DNA of 64,000 nt from Chiua virens (GCA_019787685.1 JAHNUO010000004.1:62001-126000), one strand, 5' to 3'. Shown: positions 43,303 through 56,966, numbered from the stretch's first letter. Made by a program: numbers and translations. Notes: generated by a model not told the origin, from the letters alone.

Positions 43303-45973
43303 ATGTCCATTCACATCGAAGAACCAGAGTCACCGCCTTCAGCCACCTTCTCAATGCAAGCCATGGAGAAGATAGCCCGTACGGTAAGCATACTATATAC
43401 ACTTTCAGGAGGTTAATTCAACTCCTCCGCAGGCAGAGGAATATACGAGACGCTTTAGCCAGCGCCTTGGGCGCACGCCCTTAGTCCCAGACCATCGAAC
43501 TGGTGTTCAGGCGCATGTGATGGCTTCTTCCGACGCTATCCATCCTGTCTATGCACCTTATACCCGGTTTAAACCTCGCGCACGTACCCCTGCTTCGTCC
43601 ACCGTCGAAGATGAAACACCACCAGGTGGGGCCTCCCACAGCAGTCATACCCCTGACCAGTCTCCCCGTTGGCGATCACCTTCCCCGAACCGATCACCTT
43701 CTCCGAACCGATCACCTTCTCCGAACACCCTCACTTCTCGTCACAGTGCAACTCTCGGCTCCGGGATTGCACGTTCACAGACCAGCCCCATCCCAATGGA
43801 CGAAATGTCATACCCACTACACCATTCAATTCCAGAATGTCCTCAGACAGGTTCAAACCTGACCCCAGGAAGTCAGATGCCATCGGTAGGTTCACTCTTC
43901 TGCCATGTTTTGTATCCCTGATGTCCTGCAGCAAATTATTGTTCCATTCCAAACGAGCACTGGCAGTGATCGTATGGATCAAGACCCTCCGCCGGATATA
44001 GGCCTTACGCCACAAAGCCAGATGCAATCGGTAGATATCTTGTATTGCGATGTTTCATTTCTCTGATGTCCTACAACAGGCTATTGTTCCATCCCAAACG
44101 AACAGTGATTACATGGATCAAGACCCCCCTCCGCCGGATACAAACCTTGCTCCCAAATCGGTATTCATCTTGTGCTATAATGTCTCCCTTCTCTGACGTT
44201 CCGTACCAGGCAATTGTTACTTCCCAAACGAGCGGTGATTACATGGATCAAGACCTCCCTCCACCGGATATACACTTTACTCCCAAAAGTCAGACACGAT
44301 CGGTAATTACCTTGTGCTGCAATGTCTCCTTTCTCTGATGTTCTGTACCAGGCAATTGTTCCTTCCCAAACGAGCGGTGATCGCATGGATCAAGACCCCC
44401 CTCCACCAGATATAACCCTACAAAATCAAACGCGATTGGTAATTATCTTGTGCTGCTATGTTTCTTGTCTCTGATTTCCTGTGCTAGGGAATTGTTCCAT
44501 CCCAAATGAGTAGTGGTCATAGGGATCAAGTCCCCCCGCTGTCTGCGCCTACGCCTACCTCTCATCTTTCAGGTGACCGTCTGCCTGTCAGACCTTCAAT
44601 GTTTTCCACAAGACTTCAAACTGCTATAGACCAGGCAGTAGCCGAGCGCCTAGAGGCAGCAACTGCAGGGATCGTTGAACCCACAGTTCGCGGAATTATC
44701 GATGCCTGTGTCCCCCGACTGACCGAACTTATGGAGTCTCACTTCGTGACATTGACGCCCTCACGGCCTATCCCGCAGTGCAAGGGACATCGGTGTGATT
44801 CTGGGACTTCTGAGGGAGACCGTGACAGCGACGATGATCGCGGTGCTGAAGACGCCGCAGTACGAAAGCGGAAGAAGCCTGGACCACGGGGGAAAACGAA
44901 CCGTCTGCATGTAAGCCGATATTTCCAGTAAGCCGCGCAACCTTTCTGATTTATGTAGATGGCTTTCCGTGTGTACCTTCGGCAAAAGGCAATCATTCCA
45001 TCCGGCCCCAAAGGCCAGCTCCCTGTTTCAGCCCCAGCGGACGTTGTGCGCGCATTTAATCAAGATGGCGTCCCACCCCCATTACTGGAAAACATCGTAT
45101 TAGATTGGCGCTGCAGCCCATTGACCTCGTCACGGTGGAACTGTGAAGCTATCTCTATCCTGTCAATCGACTTTTATAACAACCTCAAAAGTGGTGTATA
45201 TCAAGACGTTGTCTTCGATGAGCAAACCATGAGCCTCCAGGCTATTCGAAAATTGTGCGAACAAAAACTAGTTCGAACGCATCAAGCTCACCGAACGCAG
45301 GCTAGAATCAACGTCGCCGCCACTGCCGATGAGCGAGACCAGGTGGTGGCCCATATAGTTGCAAAGGAGGACAAACGTAGGAAGGACGACAGAATGATTG
45401 CCCGTCGCCATGGGGTACGTCATATTATTGATTGCCTTTCATTTTTGCTCATCATTGTTTTTGAAGACTATCGCGAGGCGCAAAAAAATTGCATCGCAGA
45501 ATCGCTCTCGAGATCCTGAGAAGTGGGATGCCATTCACAAGGTCATCGACCGCCTTGGCGTCGAGGGTATGAGCGGCGACGAGACTGACTGTGTTGTCAC
45601 TTCGAAGCCAAAGGTCCTGCGGCGTCTCGAGCTTCCTTGGATAAACCCTTCCATTTCTCATTTATTCCGGTCTGTGGAGACTTACGAACCAGCTCTTAGA
45701 ATGGAAAATATGCTGGAACGAGTTGGTAATTCATCGTTGAAGCGTCATTGGGAAGCAGGGAGGAAAGAAGTAAAGTCGGCCGCTATCCCGGGCCTTCCGC
45801 GTAACTGGTACAATGATAGCTGGTTCCAAGGGCTGACTACCGGGGCCCGCTCAATGCTCTCTGTCGGAAAGGACATCACTATTCCCAATCTGGTGAGTCT
45901 AATACACATAGCGTTTATACCTTTAGTCACGCAGTATGCAGGAACCCTTCTAGGTGTAATAGTCACCTGCTAG
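43303..45973 (+). CDS. Lineage-specific protein with repeated central exons
   Basis: Start MSIHIEEPESPPS (exon 43303-43383, phase-0 intron), then AEEYTRRFSQRLGRTPLVP, a Ser/Pro-rich stretch with three tandem SPSPNR motifs, and five to six related exons beginning AIVPSQTNS. A helical segment follows (FSTRLQTAIDQAVAERLE), then a basic nuclear-type segment (RKRKKPGPRGKTNR). The C-terminal half (exons near 44.96-45.90 kb) includes AFRVYLRQKA, IDRLGVEGMSGDETD and LPRNWYNDSWFQGL, a conserved pattern in a family abundant in Agaricomycetes and often found near transposases. No enzymatic motif recognised. The last exon may end at the GTGAGT at 45,894 or be extended by a small terminal exon. Confidence 0.65.
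43877..44490 (+). repeat. Tandem exon-intron modules in the 43.3-kb gene
   Basis: Period about 125-140 bp. Each exon starts with a GCAATTGTTCCATCCC-like sequence and contains MDQDPPPPD; each intron is about 48 nt (GTAATTA...TGTACCAG). All junctions are phase 0, so copies add about 27-31 residues in frame. Confidence 0.88.
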
Positions 45974-47382
45974 TGGCACCCTCGGTGGACCGTCGAGCGG
46001 CCCACTGAGTGGACCCCCAATATGCCCTTTGCGCATATTGTGAATCAATCCACAAATTTGCATGTAATTCATATTGGTAGTCATTTTCTAAATATGTGTA
46101 TCTTATGATTTGTCTTCCGAGCCAAGGTTGTATACCCCCGCAGATGCAAACTCTGTATTGAATATGTTATGAGTATGTAGTGTCACATTATCCTGAATAA
46201 CTTTTCCAGTTTGTACTCGTATCATATTTTGTGCATATTATGGCTATTGTTTCAAATCTGATAACGCTTCATTGCCGAACATACAATGTTAGCTTATTTT
46301 GGGTAAATATGTGCTTGATATGTTGTGAGATAGCAAATGCATGCATATCCATGAAATTTTTCAAAATCTGCATATCAATCGGTGAGGTGGACACCATCAT
46401 AAACTCAGGTGCAATGTGTTGACAAATAAGTATTCGGTTTGTTGAATAAACATTTTCGGCTGTGTCTCAGGTGTGAGTCACCCCGCATATCGATGACGAG
46501 ATATTTTGTAATGTCGCATTGACACGAGGAGCAGCATTTCCTCGCCGATCGGGCCCACCGACTGGGTTCTGTTAGCTTCTGTACATATTCCGACTTAGAA
46601 CTGGAAAAAAAATCGCTCAGGATTAGCTGACTTACGTTGGCCAATAAGTAGTCCAATGAATGCACACATGATCTCCAACTTGATTCTTGGCTCATTGACA
46701 TCCTTGATCCAATACTGTAGTCTGCTCTCAGAGCGTGGTCTCAAACCAAGCTTACCCGGCCATATGGTGCGGAGTCCCGGCTTGCCGCGAAGAAGGGAAG
46801 GCAGAATCGGAAAGGTAGCATGCAGGACTAAAGTTGAAGTTTTGGTACATATGAAACCCTAACCCTGCTGCCCACTTTGCTGGGGTCTGAGTTCGAAATA
46901 TGGTAACTATCCGAATTGATGTTCGACTTCCGATTGGAAAGTAACGTTTCTCAAAGTTGTTATATATTTCTCTGTATCCCATCGAATGGCCAATGTTTCA
47001 ACGCTAGTAATCTTGTACGTCGAACTACGTCTCTCTTCGTACATTCAAGTTTCCCTCGTCGCTTATGCCAGCGACCGTATAGCATTACCCCACACACCGA
47101 TCTTCGGGACAACATGGGGGCAATTCGGACCCGGATGCATGTTGAAGAGTGTTTCATTTGAACGTGAACGTCCCTCCAATATTATAAAGTTGCCGGGTTT
47201 ATAACCTATCACATGCAGCGGGACATTTGAGATCATCTATAAGTTGGTAGGGCTGAACAGAAATGGTTTCTCCACCCTTTCCGCCTTTTCCCTACTTGAT
47301 CTTCTTCCCTACCTGATCTTCCCTCCCGTGACTCAGGCTCGCGCGTTCATTCGAGTGTCTTACCAGCACTGCAAGTCAAAGT
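45974..47382. other. Intergenic region
   Basis: AT-rich 46.0-46.4 kb, then short frames with no recognisable protein. A GC-rich imperfect inverted stretch lies at about 45,975-46,015 (GTGGACC...). Possible TATA-like TCTATAAG near 47,236. No gene supported. Confidence 0.4.
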
Positions 47383-48710
47383 ATGGGTACCGTTAATATC
47401 CCACTGGACAAAGCGGAGCTTCTGTCAACTTTCCTGGAAGCGGTCTTGTACGGTAAGATCCGTTGATGTGGAATAGTGACATGCGTACTAGTCATTCCTT
47501 TCATAAGGCTTTTCCTTGTTGATGTTTGGCGGAACGATCTGGGCATTGTTGGCTCGACGATCCACTGTCCCAGTGAACCCAAGGATGCTGGCAGTGGCAT
47601 GCATGCTGCTATTTCTGAGCACGGTGGTGCGTACTTTTCTTTAGCTTTTCCTTATGATCATCAGACAGATCCCATTATACAGCATCTCGTCATCGATATC
47701 ATAAGGATCATGGAAGGTTTCGCATTGTCCCGAGATCCTGCCGGATATTTTTTCAATGTGTCGCACTGGACTTTCGTGACCAAGAACTACGTGTATGCTG
47801 GACAGACGGTAATAGGGGATGCTGTCATTGTGCGTTTTCGTTGTGTCCAGATGAAGATAATGCGCAAATTGTGTATCAGCTCTACCGCTGTCATGCAGTG
47901 TGGCAGTCTATGTTTGTCATGGTTTTACCAGTGTTGCTCTGGTGCGGTGCTGCTGGTGCGCGTGCCGCATTTTTTGGGAGGAAATGACTGACGACATTCT
48001 TAAAGTTGCTGCATTCGTGTGTCCGTATGTCGAATCAATTGCGACACAAGAGGGGGTCTTTGGTGGGACCCTCTCAAATTGGATCATATCCTTTTTCACT
48101 TTGACATTGGCCACCAATTTCTTGACAACATGTATGTGCTCGTTTTGAGTGGTTAAAGAACATTTTTAAATGTTTTGATTCGTACTAGGCCTCTTGGCTT
48201 ACCGAATCTGGTATGTCGACCGGAAGACTGCGATTATGCGTGGTCAACAGCCATCTCAGCTGATGCCCATGTTGCACATCATTGTCGACGCCGGTGTGAT
48301 TTACTCTCTCACTCTCTTCGCGGCATTGATATGCTTTGTCAATGAATCCAACGGCCAATACGTGATTCTTAACGTGGTCAGTCAATTATACGTCATGCTT
48401 TGCGCGCTATCGAGAACACTCATGTTGAGACGTGATCACACACCGCCAGATTACGCCTATCATATCTATCACGTTTTACATGGTCATTATCCGCGTCGGC
48501 TTGTCTCATTGGGTAAATCAGTCCATCAATAGCATCCATCAACATAGATATCATTCGTCCATCAGTGGTAGCTATGAAACCAATCGAAGGAGCAGATTGA
48601 CACAGCACCACGTCTCCATACTGAACGAGACCAAGCTAGACATCGTTCCACATTCACCCACAAGTCTAACTACCGCTATCGGTTGTGGAGGCAATCGGAA
48701 CGCAGTATGA
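47383..48710 (+). CDS. Multi-pass membrane protein, Agaricomycete-expanded family
   Basis: Start MGTVNIPLDKAELLSTFLEA at 47,383. I read about six exons. The visible conserved order is FIRLFLVDVW, GYFFNVSHWTFVTKNYVYAG, TVIGDAVI, LYRCHAVWQSMFVMVLPVL, NWIISFFTLTLATNFLTT, CLLAYRIWYVDRK, LMPMLHIIVDAGVIYSLTLF and ITPIISITFYMVIIRVGLSH. This is the pattern of serpentine (about seven-helix) membrane proteins expanded in mushroom genomes. A 50-nt intron near 47,955-48,004 (branch CTGAC) is needed to keep the frame; other introns were checked at 47,830, 48,131 and 48,375. Ligand and function unknown. The C-terminal exon structure after GLSH is uncertain. Confidence 0.7.
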
Positions 48711-49259
48711 CCTCCTTTGCATGGGGTACGTCTCGTATGAGGTACGTCATGTCTGGTGAGTGGCACATGTCATGCTTATCGATTGCTTTCTAAAAATTGA
48801 ACTATCAAACATTTCTCCCGTACGTCGCCGAAGATTACCACTTTTCTTGCTACTGTCAGATCCATTTAACGTATTCACCGTATTGTAACACCATGTCGTC
48901 CTTGGATGGTTTTCTATGTTACCCTGTACAATAAAACTGGCAAGTCCGGAGACTTGCGCTAATTTTGGTACTTCCGATTTGCCTTTTTTTTTGGAATCCT
49001 CGTTTATTGTCCGGTAAGGCGCGCGCCTTATGCTGGACATTTAGGCCCTGTCTCTTGATGGGATCTTGCGGGATCCGGGTGTGGCGCGGTGACCAGGTTC
49101 TGGTGCCATGCCTGCTCCGGTTTGCCTGAGAGTGACATTCCATGTTTATCGCTGTATTCTCATCTTCATTTACATGACGACCACGAAGGTTATAAAGTGT
49201 TTTGGGGGATGATTCGGGTCCCTTAGTAGCATGTATATGCAGTTGAGAATCGGACGTAC
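48711..49259. other. Gap before the tandem unit
   Basis: No supported gene. Confidence 0.4.
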
Positions 49260-49507
49260 AAGATCTATGAGAGACTCAGAGACTCTGAGCACATCCGGCG
49301 ACTTCCGAGCCGCCCCACTATGGGCGGCCGCTTAGTTTGCCTTTGAGTCAGAGTAGCTTTCACAAACTTATTGCAATCACGATGATTGCGAGTCGAAAGT
49401 ACTGCTTTGAAGCACTCGCACCGACAGGACACCTTTCTGCCTCTTCTTCTCTTATTATATAAAGACAAACGTGTTCAATGCATCAATTCACTTGACCCGC
49501 CGCAAGT

Positions 49508-50826
49508 ATGATGGCTAAACTGTTCGAGTCTCTGGGTGAACTTCAAGAAGGTGAGTGAGTCATATCTTGATCACCACGAGCCAGTCAGTGGGTGCAACAT
49601 GTGCTTTCGGGCATTTTTTCATTTCCACTTCCATTGGATGTGGTCATTTTCCATACACGAGGCGTGCGATAAGCAACACCGTGACCATAGATATAGCACC
49701 TCGAGGAGGGTGATTCCACTCACTGGCACACCCAGAAGTCTTCTTGCCGCCTCCTTCTGAACCCCCACAACCCCGACTCCCACCCCCTCGCTATTCATTA
49801 AAATGACCTCCATTAGTGAACAGGTGAGCACAACGGTGACCTCTTAGGATCGTTCAATGAGTCGCCACTTGACGAATACTCCAAGTACTACTGCGAGTTT
49901 GAACCCGATCCTGTAGAATATGCGGAGGATGAGTACGACCCCACAGAACATGCTGAAGACGGGTGCGATCCTATAGAATCTGCGGAGGAGGACGAGATCG
50001 ACCCTTCAGAATATGCGGAGGACGGAGGGGATCCTGTTGAACCCACGGAGCCCGGATTTCACCATCCATGCGACGACGTTGGCGCCCCCGCCCAACTGGA
50101 AAATTCTAGAGGATCGGACGCCACTGGCACGAAACGGACAAAGGTCAGTCCTATTACTATTTATACGAGTTTCATTCTGAACAACGGACACATCCTAGAA
50201 AAATAAAAAAGGCCCGAAATTGCCGATTCAGGCTTTTTTCGCTAGCTATGCTCCTCTGTTTCAATACAATCCCACCGCGTCCTCGTCATTGGAGTTTTAC
50301 CGTCTCTGTGACCAGTTTGGTTGGCACAGAAGACATCCAGAAAGGCAAAGTGTCCGCCAGAAGTTCGACGACGCTCTCGTGCTACAGTTCAACAAGATCT
50401 ATGGAACGAAGATCCAAAGTTACAAAAGTTGGAAAAAATTGTGTCGCGTCACGCGCATAAAGCCCTTTCCAGGGAACATACAAGCCTGTCGTGAGGTAAG
50501 TAAATTGTCGTTATTCCCAATTTCTCTTCCTGACGACTCGCGCTCAACGACTGGAAACCTTGGGTCATGACCAGGCGATGCAGGGGAAATTTGTGAACCT
50601 CGTTGACCTCGTCGATGCGAACAACAGCCCCATGAAAGTTGGCTTGTTCGAGACCGAGCGTCAGCTCAGTGAATACACGCTCTCAACAGGAAAGTTCTTC
50701 CCTGGGGAGAATGCGCAAGCAGGAAAGTTGTTACGACTTCTACACCTCCGGCGGCAAATCGTCCACCCTCGGAATGACGGTCCCTCTTATTCCCACCCTC
50801 GCAAGGGCACAAAGGGACGCCGCTAA
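49508..50826 (+). CDS. Tandem paralogue 1, lineage-specific nuclear-type protein
   Basis: First exon MMAKLFESLGELQE, then small exons including MTSISEQ, an acidic exon with imperfect DPxEYAED hexapeptide-style repeats (about 49,865-50,150), then the conserved domain: PIQAFFASYAPLFQYNPTAS, FYRLCDQFGWHRRHPERQS, ALVLQFNKIYGTK, WKKLCRV. After a phase-0 intron come KFVNLVDLVDANNSPMKVGL and YTLSTGKFFPGENAQAGKLL. The FYRLC..FGW, QFN..YGT, VNLVDLVD and TGKFFP pattern belongs to a large Agaricomycete family of unknown function. Exact small exons near the 5' end are uncertain. Confidence 0.7.
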
Positions 50827-51309
50827 AAGAGGATTCCCACCTCCATGCTGTTTTGTCATCATGAGATGGAGCTCCGCCTTTAGCTACTAGTGCAACTTAT
50901 GTTTTGGTGTGCTGTGTTTCTTCTATTTGTTTCCTTAGTATGTGTTCTTGTACGATTACGCTGGCCGACTTTCGTGTATTTAAGATATTGGAGAACTCAG
51001 TATTGCCATTGTATTGAATCCTCATCACGCGTTCCAGCCGTGGGGATGCGCAGACCAAGAAACTCACTGGTCCATGATTCAGCACAGTTGGCATGATTTC
51101 TCCCATTTGAACCGGCGAAATAATCGTGTCACCAGTTCGCGAGGGATTCCAGGGGTCGCAGTTCATGCATCATGTATCAATGTTGGCCAAACCAACGGTC
51201 TGGTGACCAGCCCGAGACTCTAAAAGAGGCAAAGACGTCCAGCCGTCGATATGGAGAATCGGACGTACACGATAGGCTACGGGGTGAAACTCAGGGGTTA
51301 CCGGTTATT

Positions 51310-51335
51310 AACGAGCAGTTAATAACGCCATATCA
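51310..51335. promoter_or_regulatory. Paired GTTATTAAC / GTTAATAAC sites
   Basis: GGTTATTAACGAG and CAGTTAATAACGCC lie 15 nt apart here; related sites recur at 52,683-52,745, about 55,012-55,080 and 56,447-56,505. They bracket the convergent partner gene in both units. Could be protein-binding palindromes; function unknown. Confidence 0.4.
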
Positions 51336-51369
51336 CACGACCTAAAAAGCACGTGATTCTGTTTTTCAC

Positions 51370-52610
51370 CGACACATGATACAGCGTCTCCACATCGTCA
51401 CAATCGGACTCATCTGTTTCACCCACATCCCCTCTGGAGTCACCAATTCACTCTTCCCGGGCCTCAAGGACTTGCGTGATGACAGGTGCTCGGAAATCAA
51501 TGTCATACTCCATGTCAAAGCTTGCTTTGTCACGGTGTTTCTGATCTGGAGCACAGTTCTTTTCATCCAACCGCGTCTCAACGTCCTCTTCTATGAGCTC
51601 CTCAGTCTCACATATATCCTCAGCAATCAAGCAACTGCCATGGGTATTGTGACGGGTTGCAGCCGGTTCTGACTTGGACCCAGTGGGGAGGCTCCCCTTC
51701 GTCATTGGGTCCAGACCTGAATCAAGGTTATAGAGTGACACGGTTGGACATTCTCGTGTGTTAGGGTGACGCTATCGTGGGCATTAGCTGACAGTACTAG
51801 TAATGTAGTCAGATATTGTAATGCACTTCTGAGTCGTACGTGTGCCACTGCTGGATCTGTGTCATATTGACCAGCGTTTGCACTAGCTGTTGACTGTGGG
51901 CTGTAGAATTCATCCTTGTAAAGACCGACATGGTCCGCTCCTTGGGCACGGAATTGGGTTTGATTGAGAACAGTTTTTCGCCAATGCACTAAGGACCATC
52001 GCGGTCGGTGAACGGGCCATTTCAAGTTCGACCACACAAAATAGGTATTACCGTGAGAACTGCGCTATCGCTGTTCGATGTGAGACTCTGCCAGTGAGCA
52101 TCCTCAGTGTGCGCGTATATGAGAGAGCAACTCTCGTTGGTCCACGTCTTTTGTTTGACTCGAAAGTAAATGAAGGACGTGTGGCAATGAAAGCGGGAGA
52201 GTCTGAAGTGCAACGACGAGGTCAGATGTCTCAATGGTATCAGGTGGTTGTGGAGAAATGTATTCATCTGTGATTGGTGGGGAGAGGTTGTTGTCTGGCT
52301 CAGAGCCGTATGACGGCAGGGGGAAGGCGATGGATTTTGCAAGCAAAAGCTGATCGGAGGGGAAAACCTGGTCCCGGATTGCCCATGGGGATTAAGGGTG
52401 GAACATCATTGCATGTTATGTCCATCGATTGGTCCGGAAGCTTGGTTCGGGGACGCAAGATGTCAGGCTCGCATAATGACTGACTCGGAGGGAGACCACG
52501 GGCCGGGCGGCCCCTAAAGCTGAAAATTTCCATGTTTTGAACTTCGAGTGTGGCCGGCAACCATTGTATTCTGTACAGGATTTGTAGTGAAAGGAAAGTG
52601 TAATACATTC
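51370..52610 (-). CDS. Convergent partner gene in unit 1, unknown family
   Basis: Minus-strand exon-like frames are conserved between units 1 and 2: PDQSMDITCNDVPPLIPMGN, LAKSIAFPLPSYGSEPDNN, DEYISPQPPDTIETSDLVVA, then DHVGLYKDEFYSPQS, SLYNLDSGLDPMTKGSLPTG and KHRDKASFDMEYDIDFRA. Frames shift between exons as expected for introns. I recognise no domain; the protein is acidic and probably disordered. Conservation of frame between units supports coding. Confidence 0.45.
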
Positions 52611-53210
52611 GAAGAGTCCTGCTTAACGATAACTTGGAACGAAGGCGGGCACGTCGGCGCTCTCACCCGTCCCATCACGTGGTGTTAATAACGCGGCATC
52701 CGCAGATTCCGCACACTCGATCCTAACCCCCCCGTTATTAACGGAATACTTTCACCCCGTACCCTACTACACGATGTCACCTTCATCACAGCGGTGCGAG
52801 ACAGATTCATAACACACTGAGGTTGATTGCTATATGTACATGATATTGTACGCGGGGTTACAAGCAAAACTAGGAACCACAAAGCTGTAGGTTGGCGCGA
52901 TTTTTACGGATCGACTGATCAAAGTTATGCATGCAGCTGTGGCTCAGGCTATCCGAGTCACAGATCTATGCTAATGAGAAGACTCAGAGAGAGCATATTC
53001 GGCGACTTCCGAACTGCCCCCACTATGGGCAGCCAGTTTGCCTTCAAGTTGGAGTCAGACAACTTTCACAAAGTTATTGCAATCACGATATTCGTGAGTT
53101 GAAATTGCCTGCTTTGAAGCACTCGGAACGACAGAACGCCTTTCTGCCTCTTCTTCTCTTATTATAGACAAATGTGTTCAATGCATCAATTCACCTGACC
53201 TGCCGCAAGT

Positions 53211-54541
53211 ATGATGGCTAAACTGTTCGAGTCACTGGGCGAACTTCAAGAAGGTGAGTGAGTCATATCTTCAAGGATCACCATCATGATGAACCAGTCA
53301 CCAGGCCGAATGGGCGCAACATGTGCTTTTGGGCATTTTTTCATTTCCACACAGCACCACTTCCATTGGATGTGGTCATTTTCTATACACGAGGCGTGGG
53401 GTAAGCAACGCCGTGACCATAGATATAGCACCTCGAGGAAGGTAATCCCACTCACTGGCACACCCAGAAGTCTTCTTGCCGTCTCCTTCTGAACCCCCAC
53501 AACCCCGACTCCCACCCCCTCGCTATTCATTAAGATGACCTCCACTAGTGAACAGGTGAGCACAACGGTGACCTCTTAGGATCGTTCAATGAGTCGCCAC
53601 TTGACGAATACTCCAAGTACTACTGCGAGTTTGAACCCAATCCTGCAGAATATGCGGAGGATGAGTACGACCCCACAGAAGATGCTGAGGACGGGTGCGA
53701 TCCTGTAGAATATGCGGAGGAGGACGAGATCGATCCTTCAGAATATGCGGAGGACGGAGGGGATCCTGTTGAACCCGCGGAGCCCGCATTTCACCATCTA
53801 TGCGACGACGTTGGTGCCCAACTGGAAAATTCTGGAGGACCAGACGCCACGAAAGGAAGAAAGGTCAGCCATTACTATTTATACGAGTTTCATTCTGAAC
53901 AACGGACACATCCTAGAAAAATAAAAAAGGCCCGAAATTGCCGATTCAGGTTTTTTTCGCTAGCTATGCTCCTCTGTTTCAATATGATCCTGCTGCGTCC
54001 TCGTCATTGGAGTTTTACCGTCTTTGCGACCAGTTCGGTTGGCACAGGAAACATCCGGAAAGGCAAAGTGTCCGCCAGAGGTTTGAAGACGCTCTCGTGT
54101 TACAATTCAACGCGATCTATGGGAAGAAGACCAAAAGTCTCGAAAACTGGAAAAAATTATGTCGCGTCATGCATATAGAGCCTGTTCCAGAAAATATGAA
54201 AGCCTGTCGTAAGGTAAGTTGTCGTTATTCCCAATTTCTCTTTCTGATGACTCGTGCTCAACGACTGGAAAACCTTGGGTCGTGACCAGGCAGTGCGCGC
54301 GAAATTTGTGAACCTCGTTGACCTCGTCGATGCGAACAACAGCCCCATGAAAGTTGGCTTATTCGAGACTGAGCGTCAGCTCGGTGCATACACGCTCTCA
54401 ACAGGAAAGTTCTTCCCTGGGGAGAACGCCCACGCAGGAAAGTTGTTACGACACCTACACCTCCGGCGGCACATCGTCCACCCTCGGGGTAACGGTCCCC
54501 CTAATTCCCGCCCTCGCAAGGACACAAAGGGACGCCGCTAA
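53211..54541 (+). CDS. Tandem paralogue 2
   Basis: Same architecture as paralogue 1: MMAKLFESLGELQE start, acidic DPxEYAED-repeat exon (about 53,590-53,860), FYRLCDQFGWHRKHPERQS, ALVLQFNAIYGKK, then VNLVDLVDANNSPMKVGLFE and TGKFFPGENAHAGKLL. Differences from copy 1 are scattered substitutions and small in-frame indels in the acidic repeat. In place of PIQAFF the translation has PIQVFF. Confidence 0.7.
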
Positions 54542-55129
54542 AAGAGGATTCCCACCTCCATGCTGTTTTGTCATCATGAGATGGAGCTCCGCCTTTAGCT
54601 ATTGCAACTTATGTTTTGGTGTGCTATGTTTCTTCTATTTGTTTCCTTAGTATGTGTTCCTGTACGATTACGCTGGCCGACTTTCATGTATTTAAGATAT
54701 TGGAGAATTTAGGATTGCCATTGTATTGACATCCTCATCACGCGTTCCAGCCGTGGGGATGCGCAGACCAAGAAACTCACTTGTCCATGATTCAGCACAG
54801 TTGGCATGATTTCTCCCATTTGAACCGGCGAAATAATCGTGTCACCAGTTCGTGAGGGATTCCAGGGGTCGCAGTTCATGCATCATGTATCAATTTTGGC
54901 CAAACCAACAGTCTGGTGACCAGTCCGAGACTCTAAAAGAGGCAAAGACGTCCAGCCGTCGATATGAAGAATCGGACGTACACGATAGGCTACGGGGTGA
55001 AACTCAATGCCGTGTTAATAACTAATTAAAAAACACAACTGATCTGGAGGGTTACCGGTTATTAACGAGCAATTAATAACACCATATCACATGACCTGAA
55101 AAGCACGTAATTCTGTTTTTCACCGACAC

Positions 55130-56480
55130 ATGATACAGTGTCTACTCATCCACTACCACATCGTCACAATCGGACTCATCCGTTTCACCCACATCCCCTC
55201 TGGAGTCACCAATTCACCCTTCCCGGGCCTCAAGGACTTGAATGACGATATGTGCTCGGAAATCAATGTCATACTCCATGTCAAAGCTTGCTTTGTCGCG
55301 GTGTTCCTGATCTGGAGCACAGTTCTTTTCATCCAACCACGTCTCAACGTCCTCTTCTCTGAGCTCCTCAGTCCCATCTATATCCTCAGCAATCAAGCAA
55401 CTGCCATGGGTATTGTGACGGGTTGCGGCCGGTTCTGACTTGGACCCAATGGGGAGGCTCCCCTTTGTCATTGGGTCCAGAACTGAATCAAGGTTGTAGA
55501 ATGACATGGTTGGATATTCCCGTGTGTTAGGGTGACGCTACTGTGGGCATTAGCTGACAGTACTAGTAATGTAGTCAGATATTGTAACGCACTTCCGAGT
55601 CGTATGTGTTCTACTGCTGGATCTGTGTCATATTGACCAGCGTTTACACTAGCTGTTGACTGTGAGCTGTAGAATTCATCCTTGTAAAGACCGACATGGT
55701 CCGCTCCTTGGGCATGGAATTGGGTTTGATCAAGAACAATTTTTTGTCAATGCACTAAGGACCATCGCGGTTGGTGAGTGGGCCATTTCAACCACAAAAT
55801 AGAGTATTACCGCGAGAACTGCGCTATCGTTGTTCAATGTGAGACTCTGCCAGTGAGTGCAGAGCCCAGAATGGGAACTGGTGAGCATCCTCAGTGTGCG
55901 CGTATATGAGGGAGCAACTCCCGTTGGTCCACATATCTTTTGTTTGACTCAAAAGCAAATGGATGACGTGAAACGGGAGAGTCTGAAGTGCAACGATGAG
56001 GTCAGTTGTCTCAATGGCATCAGGTGGTTGTGGAGAAATGTATTCATCTGTGATTGGTGGGGAGAGGTTGTTGTCTGGCTCAGAGCCGTATGACGGCAGG
56101 GGGAAGGCGATGGATTTTGCAAGCAAAAGCTGATCAGAGGGGAAAACCTGGTCCCGGATTGCCAATGGGGATTAAGGGTGGAACATCATTGCATGTTATG
56201 CTCATTGATTGGTCCGGAAGCTTGGTTCGGGGACGCAAGATGTCAGGCTTGCATAATGACTGACTCGGAGGGAGAGGACGGGCCGGGCGGCCCCTAAAGC
56301 TGAAATTTTCCATGTTTTGAAGAGTGTGGCCGGCAACCATTGTATTCTGTACAGGATTTGTAGTGAAAGGAAAGTGTAATACATTCGAAGAGTCCTGCTT
56401 AACGACAACTTCGAACGAAGGCGGGCACATCGGCACATCACGTGGTGTTAATAACACCATCCGCAGATTCCGCACACTCG
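55130..56480 (-). CDS. Convergent partner gene in unit 2, unknown family
   Basis: Counterpart of 51,370-52,610 with the same exon frames: KLPDQSMSITCNDVPPLIP, LAKSIAFPLPSYGSEPDNN, DEYISPQPPDAIETTDLIVA, SFYNLDSVLDPMTKGSLPIG. Substitutions are mostly conservative. Unit 3 ends before this gene would begin, so only two copies are present. Confidence 0.45.
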
Positions 56481-56966
56481 ACCTTAACCCCCCCTGTTAT
56501 TAACGGAATACTTTCACCCCGTACCCTAGTACACGATGTCACCTTCATCACAGCGGTGCGAGACAGATTCATAACACACTGAGGTTGATTGCTATATGTA
56601 CATGATATTGTACGCGGGGTTACAAGCAAAACTAGGAACCACAAAGCTGTAGGTTGGCGCGATTTTTGCGGATCGACTGATCAAAGTTATGCATGCAGCT
56701 GTGGCTCAGGCTATCCGAGTCACAGATCTATGCTAATGAGAAGACTCAGAGAGAGCATATTCGGCGACTTCCGAACTGCCCCCACTATGGGCAGCTAGTT
56801 TGCCTTGGAGTCAGACAACTTTCACAAAGTTATTGCAATCACGATATTCGTGAGTTGAAATTGCCTGCTTTGAAGCACTCGGAACGACAGAACGCCTTTC
56901 TGCCTCTTCTTCTCTTATTATAGACAAATGTGTTCAATGCACCAATTCACTTGACCTGCCGCAAGT

